This document shows, one piece after another, positions 46,301 to 58,300 of a stretch of 60,000 nucleotides of DNA (positions are counted from its first letter, which is position 1; every line of letters begins with the position of its first letter). Source of the DNA: Lineus longissimus (Eukaryota > Nemertea > Pilidiophora > Heteronemertea > Lineidae); contig NC_088321.1 in assembly GCF_910592395.1 (NCBI RefSeq), forward strand, positions 14,634,001 through 14,694,000. The letters run 5' to 3'. The notes under the pieces are model-generated. The model was not told the origin of the DNA, made no database searches, and saw only the letters and a program-made list of their open reading frames with translations. A program made the position numbers and the translations under genes.

Positions 46301-49300
46301 TCGACTCAACTTTCCGCAATTTCTTGACTTTCTTCATGTTGTGTAAAGTCTGCACCTCCAAGTTCTGCATGCAGATGGTTTTGTCCGGTGAAACGTGCGC
46401 TGGCATCTGAAGAAAAGACGATGAAATTGACCACAGGGATCTTCTTCTTCTTCAGAGTTCGCTACGCACTTGGAGGTGATTTTCTCCAGGGAGTATTCCT
46501 CCTCCAAGGCGGGATGAGCTTTTCTGCGTGCCACTATGTTTATGCACCAATTGGGTTTATTGGCTTAGTTACTCCGACTTTAGAGAGAGGTTGAGTCCAC
46601 GCACGCTACTCATGTTTCTCACTTGGTGGGGTCTTTAAAACCTCCCCTTGCATAGACACCAGATACGAGGAACCTCGGTTTTAAGTCTCTTTTGAAGGAC
46701 TCTGACCACAGGGATGAACTCCGAAGCACCTTGGGTGCTTTCTTCTTTACCTTTGAATGAATCATTTTGTCATAATGCGTAGCGTCTCGATTTTAAGCCA
46801 CGCCACAAAGGCTGGACCCTGCCATTTAGGGTCATTTACTGCCCAAGTTTTATTTCAGAGTTTTCCCTCTCCTAGACTGGTGGCCTGCCAGGGCTAACGA
46901 GACCAGTCTACCCCTGAAAAAGCAGGTACTGGTTTACAGGATACCAGTGGCAAGCAGTCAAACCTGAGGCAAACCTGCATGTGGTCTGGTGTCACCTGTA
47001 CTGACCTGACCCGAGCCTGACCAAAACAGGTGAGCTGACTAAAAAGATACCAGTACCAGTGCACCCTGCAACCTGCAGGTAGCCTAGCCTAGCATGAACC
47101 TGTAGGTAGCCTAGCCTAGCCTGGACCTGCAGGTAGCCTAGCCTAGCCTGGACCTGCAGGTAGCCTAGCCTAGCCTGAACCTGTAGGTTGCCTAGCCTAG
47201 CCTGAACCTGCAGGTAGCCTAGCCTAGCCTGGACCTGCAGGTAGCCTAGCCTAGCCTGAACATGAAGGTAGCCTAGCCTAGCCTGAACCTGAAGGTAGCC
47301 TAGCCTAGCCTGAACCTGCTTGGTTGCTATATATCATTGTTTTCGATGTCAAATGTATTAGGCCTTGCTTTGGCTGCTGTGAATGCATCCAACTGCATGC
47401 TTTACCTGGAATCTTTCATCTAACTTGACAGAGATCGGCATACCGCTATGATTCAGTAGGACATAGGGGGCGCTGTAATCTTCACCTTTAGATGGTGGCT
47501 CCACTAAGTTGTAGGCATCAGCAAATGCCTGAAATGAATGCCAAAGATTGAAATCAGCATCATAAAAATATATAAGGTGAGGGCCTAGGGCTCAGCTGAA
47601 ATACGTGAGTCAATGAAGACAATATGGAAAGCACCTGGCAGGTCCCTTTCAACCTCGAATTTGTAACCATATCGAGATGCCTATGTCATGCATACATACC
47701 AAACCTAAAGACGCGTGGACAAATAATGACAAAACGTGCCACTTTATCAGACAAATTTAAGAGCTTGAGCCCTATGAACTTGAAAAGCAGGTCAAATCAA
47801 AAAACGTCATCATTTCAGAAGTATCCATGCATTGTATTCATGTATTTTTATACTGAAATCTGTGTGTACATAATCTACATAACATATTCTACATCAATGA
47901 AGAGCTTTGAGATGAAGCAGACACCAAAGATTCCTACCTTTCCAAGAAGCGTCAAAACCTCCAGACACGACTTCGTCAGCGTCAACTGGAGAATATCATA
48001 GGACTTCAATTCCATCGACATCTTTGGCGGTTGGCTGACGATATTCTCAACTTCGCCTTCCTCTTCATAATACTCGATGACGTCATCATTTTTCTTGATT
48101 TCGAGCGCGAGTTCCCAGGGGCGATGAACGTGCCCGTCTTCAACCGGTTCCAGAAGCGGTTCCCACATCGCGATCCTCTCGTTATAATACGCCACTTCTA
48201 ATTTCAGTTCTGCCGTTATGCTCAACTGCTTGCTCCAGTCCTTGACCTCGCCATTGAAGCCAGCTTCTACGATCAGCATCGGGACAGTGCGTTTTCCGAC
48301 TCCCGCTTCCACTCTGACCACGATGCTAGAAATACTCATCATGAGCTGAAAATTGAATGTTTACATTTTCAACCAAAAGTTTAGATATTTCAGAATCGAC
48401 TGGAAATGGTCGAAAAGTACTCATCATAATATTTCTAAAAACCAACATGTCGTAGATATTCGATATGCCATGTACTTCTACAGATTGATTGGTGGTCACT
48501 TCTGGCGTAACGTAGAAACTGGTTCTGCCCTTGTTCACCAGCAACAACAACAATAACAATAATAAAATTTTTAAAGCCAAGAAATCCACATTATTTCAAA
48601 AACTGTGTCATAGATTTGGAAAAATTTGAAGAAAAGTTGATGATATTGCCCATCTGAGCATATTTTGTTCAATTTCTTCCACTAGAATATTTTGTTAGAC
48701 GTCCCATGTCAGATTCCAGCAGATGACACCCAGACAACAAACGTTTCCCCATGGACGATATGGCAAAATCTGAACGTACCTGTTCATGTCTCGTCTCCAC
48801 CTGGGCCCCTCCGCTCATCATCGGCACGACGTCAAGATTCGGCGTCATCTTGTCAGCTGACGACGGCGGGTTCAAAAACCAGAAATCCATGTCGGCGATC
48901 TTCTTCTTGTCCCAGAGGTCAAAGTAGTTGTGTTCCGATTCAGCCAGCGAAGCCTCATCCTAAAGCGGCCAATCAAAACGTAAGGAATGATGCTACAGAA
49001 GGTTGTGCCAGCATCTAATCGTTTGCATATTTTTGCCAGTTTAAAGTGCTCCGCAAACCAGAGATTTTTATTGCAGCAGCCTGCAATGATTATTGCATGC
49101 GACAAAAGTCTCTTGTCTGCAATGGTTTTTGCAGGTCTTTAGTGCGAGCTGCGATACATATTGATTCCAGCCATGACCAGTTCAAACCGCAGACAAGCGA
49201 TTTTTCTCTCAGAAATCGTTGGAATAATCATTGCAGGTTATAGGGATAAAAATATCTAATCTACAGGGTGCTTACAGAGTCCTTAATAGAGAGGTTCTTC

Positions 49301-52300
49301 TGTATCAAATAAATGTTAAAAGTTGAAATAGATACATGAATGGACCAATTTCAAAATGGGGCAAGATTTGACTTTTGCTGGGGACGTTTCAACCGGAGAA
49401 CATTTAAATTTTGGACAAGTGACCATTTTAAAACAGACATGACAATCACACCACTAAACTGACAATAAATTCCATGAAAATTTTCAGTGAAGCATCAACG
49501 ACCATGCAGTGACATGCAGCTTAACCCAGAAACAAATGTCCCATACTCATCTGACAGAGAGACCGAGTGTAGGTTTTCTCCAAGGTATCCGGTTTCCTCC
49601 TACTTGACCTAACAAATCGCCCAATATTGTATACAGTGTTGATTATTTCCTAGTTTTATTCGATATTTTTAAAAGCTTAGAATGGTCTTGGTTGCATTGA
49701 AACCATCTTGAATACTAACCTGATCATTCTGTTTACGTCATCACCACGGCGACACATCAAGAGTGTAGCAACAAATTGGGTTTGCACAAAATCAGGAGGG
49801 TAGTGTTGCGTTGACAAGCAGGTATACACAGGCAGTGAGTGAAGCAGGGAAAAACACATGAAAAACAAAACATTGATTAAATGACTACACGGCATTCTGG
49901 CTACGACTCGAGACAGGATTGTTTTGAGTAGGGGGCGCCACCTTCACGCATGGTGCTGGCAAATTGATGCATACTTGTGAAAGTGGCCCATCATGCGTGA
50001 TGGCCCAGCATCCGGAAAACGCCAGGCTAGAACCTGGCATTCAACATTCAAACCAGGTCTCTCCGTACTTGAAAACCTGAGTATAACAAATGATGGCCCA
50101 TACTCTAAAACTTGAGCACGCATGCATTTGAGAACAACTGCAATGCATGATGGGACGGTGTGAACAACTGCAATGCGAGATGGGATGGTCTACTCAGGTT
50201 TTCGGGAATGGCCAGACCTGATACATGTAACTATAATCAACAATCAAAAACAAAACTAATTTCGAATACATTTTCTCCGAAATAATTTTACCAACAGAAA
50301 AGTTTGAATGACTCTGAATATATGGGCAAATTCAGAACTATTTTGTGTTTTTTATGACAAATACGGGTGTACCCTTAGTTTAAAAGAGCTTTTAAAAAAA
50401 ATCTTATTTAAGAAACTGTTTATTTGTTAGAGATGAAGTTCTGGTTTGGAAGGACAGCAAAAAGATAAAGAGACAATAGAAGGCTGTTATTAAGAAGAAG
50501 AATTAATACCACCAGAACAAAAAATAGGCCAACCAGACCAAAATCATGGTTTCTCCGCTAGACCACCAGAAGAGATATTACCTATCACCAGGGTTGAAAT
50601 TGAGGAAATCTTCAATCAAGTATTCAAGAATTGTCTTTCAAGAGAATTGAAGCTTACCACCAGCTATATGAAAACTAAGTAGCGTACACATGCACTGACC
50701 ACATGAAATCCACCGAAAATCCTAAATCCCTAAACGAAACACGCAATGGACATTTCAAAAGATTGTACAGAAGGTTACCGAGATATTAGAAACAGTTTCC
50801 ACGACGGTGATTCAAATAAGTATAAGGTAAAGTGGTACAATGATAGCCCCAAGTGTTGAACAGAGCAGGCGATGCACATCAGCGCACACAAAGGCAATAA
50901 TTGTACCATATTACCTGAACGGTTACAAGCAACTATAATTTGCTGGAATCTTTGTCAATTATATTTTCAAAGGGGTCAAAGGCACTTCAGTCAGTTTGTC
51001 AGTTTGTTTTGACCCTACATTTCACTAACCACACAGGACCTGCCAGTCTATAGTGGCCCGTAACCAGTATATTGATCGTGAATCCGAGTCAAATCCTGAT
51101 CGTGGAAAAAAAATACCAAGTGTCGATCGTCTGATGAGGGGGTACACTGACTGCTGCACCACAACTACAGAAATACGGCTCTGAAACCAAATTATCCCTT
51201 GGATCATTACCAAGCAACCTAAGGACCCTTATCGAGAAGTTGCATGGATCGTGCAGGGATTGCATCAACATGCATAGATCATGCATGCATCTGCATGGAT
51301 CATGCATGTACCGTATGGATCATGCACGCACCTGCATGGATCATGCACGCACCATCCATGCATGCACCTGCATGGATCATGAACGCACCTGCATGGATCA
51401 TGCACGCACCTGCATTGATCATGAACGTACCTGCATGGAGCATGAACGCACCTGCATGGATCATGCACGCACTTGCATGGATCATGCATGCACCTGCATT
51501 GATCATGAATGCACCTGCATGGATCATGCACGCACCTGCATGGATCATGCACATATTTTCATGGACCATGCCTGGAGCATGCCCTAAACTATTTTACCAA
51601 TGCTTGTGGTTTGCATGGCAATAAATACAAGGAATGTGCACGGAAGAAATAATGAATGCTCGACTCCCAACTCTGGCAAAATGATTGCAAAAGTTTCCAC
51701 TGCTAAATTTCGCAAATAAGAATCAGTGTGCCTTCTCATCATGAATAATGATACCACGCAGACGACAGTGTCAACATGCTCTGACGTCGCTAACAGACGG
51801 GCTCACATCTACATGCTCGGACAATATAGATACTACAAGTACAACATGTACAACATGAATATTGTAGAAAGACTGGTGTAAACAACAAAATTCCAATAAC
51901 AAAATCGTATTAAGAATGTTGCTTTTACAAAATATCGAGAGTAGGTAGGAATATTCGTAGAGTCAACAAGGATGGAAGATTCATGCAGGGAATAGGCGCA
52001 TAGGAGAAGTATAGAGTCCAGGATCCATACATTCTCGATAAGGGTTCTAGATTCACCAGGTAAAATCCTCGGTAAATCCCAAATCCCTAAACGAAAAGTG
52101 TAATCGGCGTTTTCACTCTACAGATGTAAGGTAAGGTTCACCAATAAACTCAATGGTAATTTCAAAATCCCCCCCTAAAAATTAGCAATGGCAGGGATTT
52201 TTACTCCCCAATCACATAGCAACTGAGAATAAGCAGATTTTACCATTAGCAAGTCTATTTCTGTAATCGACGTTTTCACTCTACAGATGTAAGGTAAGGT

Positions 52301-55300
52301 TCACCAAGTAAACTCAATGGTAATTTCAAAATCCCCCCCCTAAAAATTAGCAATGGTAGGGATTTTTACTCCCCAATCTCATAGCAACTGAGAATAAGCA
52401 GATTTTACCATTAGCAAGTCTATTTCAGCCGCCAAAATCATCTTAGGGTTAGTTAATGAAAAGAATGAATTCTTCAAAGCAAGTCGGGGCATTGGCATTC
52501 AGCAATGAGCCAAGTAGGGGTGAAGTTGAAAAGCCCCCAGAATGATACAAGGCAATTGCAGTGGGGAGGTATTAGAATGCAAAGAGAACCCCTTAACATC
52601 ATGCAATGACAATAAGAAGGAAATTTTGGATACAAAAATATTCCCTTTTTGGTCACTTCTAAATTTGTTCACTGACAAAACAAGACGTCATATGATAGCA
52701 TGCATTTGGACATGTCCCAGATCCCCACCCATATTGCCTAAATTCAACTCAAAATCCTGCCTGGATGGCTTAAAACGATTGTAATTTTCCACAATATCAA
52801 CACCATGCCCTGGAGAGTTTCCTGCCACAAAATACCCACCGGAGGAGGAGCCAAACCCGTCGATATCTTCGTCATCGTCTGAATCGTATTCGGCGAAATA
52901 TTCAAAATGACATCCGTCAGATTCAAAGCCATGTGATGATCCTTGCCAAAGGGGGCGCTGCTGTTGAACGAGATGTCTAAGGGGTTAAGGATCTGGATTT
53001 TGGCGTCTTTCCGTTTCTTCTTGTCGAAGGGTCCGGTGTAGATTTGGAGTTGCTGGATCGAACCCATCATGGTCTGGACCTCAGGGGTTTGGCGGAGTTG
53101 GAACGACGCTTGTGTCTGGGAAGAAAATAACAGAATGAGTTCTTCTGTAATTCATTGAATGATTCACAGATAATTTACAGAGTGATTACCCTACGACGTT
53201 GGGTCAACAATCACAGCTGTCAGACAGTCCCTGAATGATCTCTTCATTCAGTTGCGGTCATGCAGGCGCAGTGGACACCAAATTGCCACGTCAACATCAT
53301 TTGAGATTACCCTTAGAGTGACATTTTTCAAAATTTCCTCAAAAATCCTCAAAATTCATAAGACGCCTGTTGTTAACTCACATCAAGAATCAAAGCCTGC
53401 GTGTTCATATTCGTCGCGTCCTCGATAAGAATGATCTCTGGGTCAATGACCTTCATCTGAACGACTAGTTCACCTACAGGTGGCGCTACTACAGCAGCGT
53501 CGACAGGCTGAGCAGCGGCTGAAACAGACCGAGAACGTCATTTTTGTGATAAAGAGGTCACTTTCTGAACAAAAGGCAACACCACCAATGAATTTTCCGA
53601 TTGAATTGTTCAAGTTAGCTTTTCAGCAGGGAACCAAAGCTCAAAACCTGAAGAGCCCTTTTCATTGAAACTCTGCCCGGCATCTTAAAAATCTATGTTG
53701 TAACACTATATGTCCATGCAGGATTTTGAATCTACGCAATGCAACTGATTAATGATTAACTATTAAATGCACATCCACAGTGCACAGACTATAGTACACA
53801 GTGGAACCTCCTTCAGCAGACTTCCTTATCAAAGACACCCTCTCTACCAAAGATAACACTTTTGGTCTCAAAATTGGTTTCCATTAAATTTGACCTCTTT
53901 AATCAGGATACCTCTCCATTAAGGACATCATGTCAGTCCTGAGGGTGACCCTAATAAAGAGGTTCGTTTCCATTCAATTTGACCTCTTTAATCAGGACAC
54001 CTCTCCATTAAGGACATCAATGTCAGTCCTGAGGGTGACCCTAATAAAGAGGTCCTTACCAGTTGATGTAACAACTACAGGAACCGGTTCCTCCTTCTTT
54101 GCTGGTGCGGCAGGCAGGCCTTTGGTGAAGAAATCTCCAAGTCGCACTAAGAACTCTAAGCAGACACAGATGTACAGGCAGTTCACATTCAGGATCACTG
54201 AAAACAAGAAGACACAAAAACCATTTAAAAAATATATTCTACATCGTAGGTCTGATGTGTCCTTGCTAAAAGTGCCTTGTATTGGCATTTCATCCGAGTC
54301 GTCCAGCGACATCAACTAGCAGCTAGAAAAGTAATCTTCAAATTTCAGCTTGGAGAACGATTTGAATCAAAAGAATTGGAGCCTCTCAAAGGACAATTTG
54401 TAAACAGCTGAAAATTCTCGCTTTTTCCGTTAACTGTTACAGTACGATTTTTAGTTCTTTCTTAAGAGTTTTTAAGCGAGATATTCCGGGATCAGATGAA
54501 AATAAGTTAAAACTTACAGTGCTTGTCGAGCGTCGCAGTCTGTGAGAAGAGCACCTCGATCATCTTCGTGGGAGCATTTTCGATACTCTGTGCCTTGCCC
54601 AGCGATCGCTCAATCATTCTGAAATGGATTTAAAATGTGGTTATTTGCAGGTGAGTATGCAGTGTTGACCTAGCGATAAAACATCATTTGTCACTACCCT
54701 TTGCCATTCTGAATATTAGAGACCCCCACCAAGCCTGACCTATTTAGAAAATTATTTTTTTATTTCGACAAAGAGTTACACAGGTGAATGTTTCCTCCAC
54801 AGAATCTTTAACGGGGATAATTACGATAGATTCCACGATGTTCATGATGTTAAAATTTAATTGAATTTGAAAAATCCCTCTTAAAGTTTTTAAAATAGTT
54901 ATCATTACAAATTACAAGATTTGTTAAGGAAAACATTCAGCTTCACTAGTTATACAAGATAAACAAGAAGATGTATTGTTAAAATTAGAAATAAATGCTT
55001 ATAAAAGAAAACTGTGTTGATTAGCAAATAGCTGGTGTTGGCACATGTAGAAAAGAGGGAAATGTTATGAAAATAAAGACTAATGGCTAATGGAGAAAAT
55101 AAGTTTTCTAAAAGAATCAAAAGGAAAATCTGTAAGGACTGACAGCACCACCTGCCGAGTAATCGGGAATAAATTGCCAGTAGAAAAATTGGCCGAAACA
55201 TCAAACACAACTGTTTTTTGGAATGCCCTCGCTGATTAATCACATGATTTTCAGAGGCAATGTCAGGAAAGATGACGTATCAAATGCAAATAGCTTCATC

Positions 55301-58300
55301 AGTTCTTAAGGTGTCAGGTGATTTTAGGTGCGGACAGCAAAAGAAATCAGGTGTACATTTCCAGAAAAAGAAGAAGAACCAAAATTACATGTCGTCACCG
55401 TCTCCATGGGAACCTAAAACATGCCTACAAATGGAGACAACTGCAAAGCGTTAAGATGACATTCGATTAGTCCGGCAATAATGCTATGATGGAAATCAAT
55501 CCAGTGTTTCCATGGCTAGTTTCCATGGCTAGTTTCCATGGTTAGCCAACAAAGTTCAACAACATTTGTATATGGAATGATGAAGTAACTCTGCAGATCT
55601 ACGAAACAAATTTTTCCTTCTTAAATACATAAAATCTAGTCATACTAAAATGCAATTCTGACAGGCAAAACCCTTCATTAGTGATTTTTTTCTATTCTGG
55701 AGACACACACATCATTCCAGCTTGAAATTTCCATGAGGGTATCTGCTGTGACCTTCATCTCCCCAAAGGTCACCATGCAATGACATTGAACCATCAGTTA
55801 CCATGCCAACGCTAACTCAAACCATGACATTCACCATAAATTTGAAAACTGACAGCACATGCTTTGGCTTCAAACTCAAATTGCCCACTATGACCATCAA
55901 CTCGACAACACACCATGACCTTGACCTTTGACCTTACCTAGATATCTTATTCTCAGCGCCCGGTCGAATATCATCCAAAAGACAGGTGTGAAGGTCGACA
56001 CTGGCGCTCATTGAATTATCTGTCTTCATATCCATGGAAACGATGATGCAATCAAGTTGAAACTTGGCGAAGTTTTTGAAGGGGTCGCGTTTGATGACCC
56101 CTAGGCCACTCGTCTGGAAGGAGAGGGAAATAAAGATAATGTTAAAAACATACTGTTGTGAAAAAAATGGTCTGCAATTTGTTCCTAGTCTGAGAAAAAG
56201 TCGCAACTCAATTGACTTTAATCTGATTACAGATTACTGTGGGCCAATAGTACGCTGTGTACAGACCCGGTATTCACCGGGTCAGTACAAAGCGTAGACC
56301 CGGCGAATACCGGGTCCGGTAGCGAAAGAGTTAAACGATTACGAAAATGAAGAGGAACTCACCAATGATGAGTCACCTGTGTACAACACGACCGCCAAAT
56401 TCTCTAGGGTGAAGCTGAGCGCCATCTTGGGATAGGCCTCCGTCTTCTCAACAACCTCAGCGACCGTCTCCTTTGGTTTTTCCTCAACTGAAACGTAACC
56501 AAATGCCACATGTTATCAGAGAAGTAACGTCAAACAAGTGTATTAGCCAAACACCTGACGGGCAAAACCATTGGCGAGACAGGGGAGTCCTGGCAGTGCA
56601 TGTAATGTATTGCATCAGTACTACAGATACAGGTGCCCCCCTATTGGGCAATGCCGATTCACTCTTTCCCTCTTTCCACTTAAAATCGGAAATTTGACAT
56701 CCCTGTATAGAAGGCCTTACTTTTACTAGTTGTCCGTGGCCGACTGGCTTCTGTCGTCTCGGGGGTAACAGCAGGCTTCAATTCTTCTGGCTTAATCTCG
56801 CCTTCGGCCAGATTCTCAGTCAACGTCTTCATCATGCCAGCAAAGTCGCCTTCACTCAGAGCAAGCTGAAGAAGAAGGAAAGAAAAACTCGGGAAATTGT
56901 AAAAAACAGTTGAAAGAAATGAAAGAGAAAATATTGAATAAATGTAAATCGAAATCACAACATAAAATGATAATAGACGAAAACTGAGACCTTTTCTTAT
57001 TTAGGAAAACAATTCACCAAAGATGTGCCAATAACTTTTTTAAGATGAAAAAAGGTGCCGCTGAGAGAAACGGATCGACCCACCAAAACTTTTATCAGAA
57101 TTGAAATTTGAATACTGTGACAAAATGTCTGAATCCTACAGGTACCCACTGGAATAATGAAACAGATGAGTTACTGTATTTTATTTACTGTATTTTATTT
57201 ACTGTATTTTATTTACTGTATTTTATTTACTGTATTTTATTTACTGTATTTTATTTGCTGTATTTTATTTACTGTATTTTATTTACTGTATTTTATTTAC
57301 TGTATTTTATTTATTTGCAAAAGATTTTCTGACTTTGAAGACTTTTGTATACAATTTTCAAACATTTGTGACTTTTTGTATACAATTTCCAAACTTTTAA
57401 GACTACATGTACACAATTTTTATGACTTTGTATACAATTATTGGTTTTCAAACATTTCTGATATTTTATGACTTCACAATTTCCAAACATTTCCAACTTT
57501 TTTGTCAAAGATTCCCGTCCTTTTATGCCTTTTTTTGTCATTCCGTAAGAACCCTAAGAATAGAACAAAAAATTACCGTGACTGCCGCTAACCTCCCAGA
57601 TATCTCAACCTCAGGCTTATCATGGAACCAGCCGACGGACAAATTCCGGATAACTGATATATTTATCGTCACAGGCTGCAGGAGTTGGACTTCTGATCTG
57701 GTTCCGTCTGGCTCAATTACCGCTCTGAAAAGGAAGGAGGTCAAATGGAACAAGACAATATTACCCAATCCTATGAGGAGGCGAAGCAACATAAGAGCAG
57801 CATACAAGAAGGCACGGAAGCAGAACCAAGCGGACCACGATCGACAGAAGAGCTATCATCAGCTAACAAGGGCAGGACAAGTCACCACCTTCTGACTTAG
57901 AAGCGGTCATAACAGGATGCGGTACCGCCTATTCCACAAGTACAAAACAGGAGGCACCGACCAATTTTCTTGCAATGCGGGACCGTTGACAACAACCCTT
58001 CAGGACTGCCCTCTGCACAAAGCACACAGACAAGAAATCTTGCAAAAATTGCAGGGTGTGTACATGTAGTGCACAGTGACTGCAATTCTCATTGCAGAAC
58101 AAAAATTGCAGGTATCCAGCCTGGTCAGACACCACTGGGTTTGGGCAAAATGACCCGATGATTAAATTTCTATCTCACCTCAAAACTTTCAACTCTGTCA
58201 ATTCGATCCTCATCTTATCCAAGATGGCGGGCGAATTGTTCGACGGATTCCGCCCCGCCACGGCAAACGTATTATTCAACGTCAAAACGCCAAAATCTAT

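Larger units (their letters stand above)
48960..52839 (-). other. VPS13 intron, 3.9 kb
   Basis: Holds the tail of a pogo-like MITE (49264-49303), a foldback around 50052-50222, the 21-bp minisatellite (51240-51556) and a recent 163-bp duplication (52101-52427). 49310-50040 and 50230-51000 show nothing recognised. Confidence 0.75.

Noticed and set aside
51240-51624. Met/His/Cys-rich frames on both strands resembling a metal-binding protein
   Set aside because: Pure product of the 21-bp satellite; no unique coding sequence on either side.
57407-57895. 162-codon plus frame
   Set aside because: It overlaps VPS13 exon 57577-57724 in antisense and AT-rich repeat; no domain seen.
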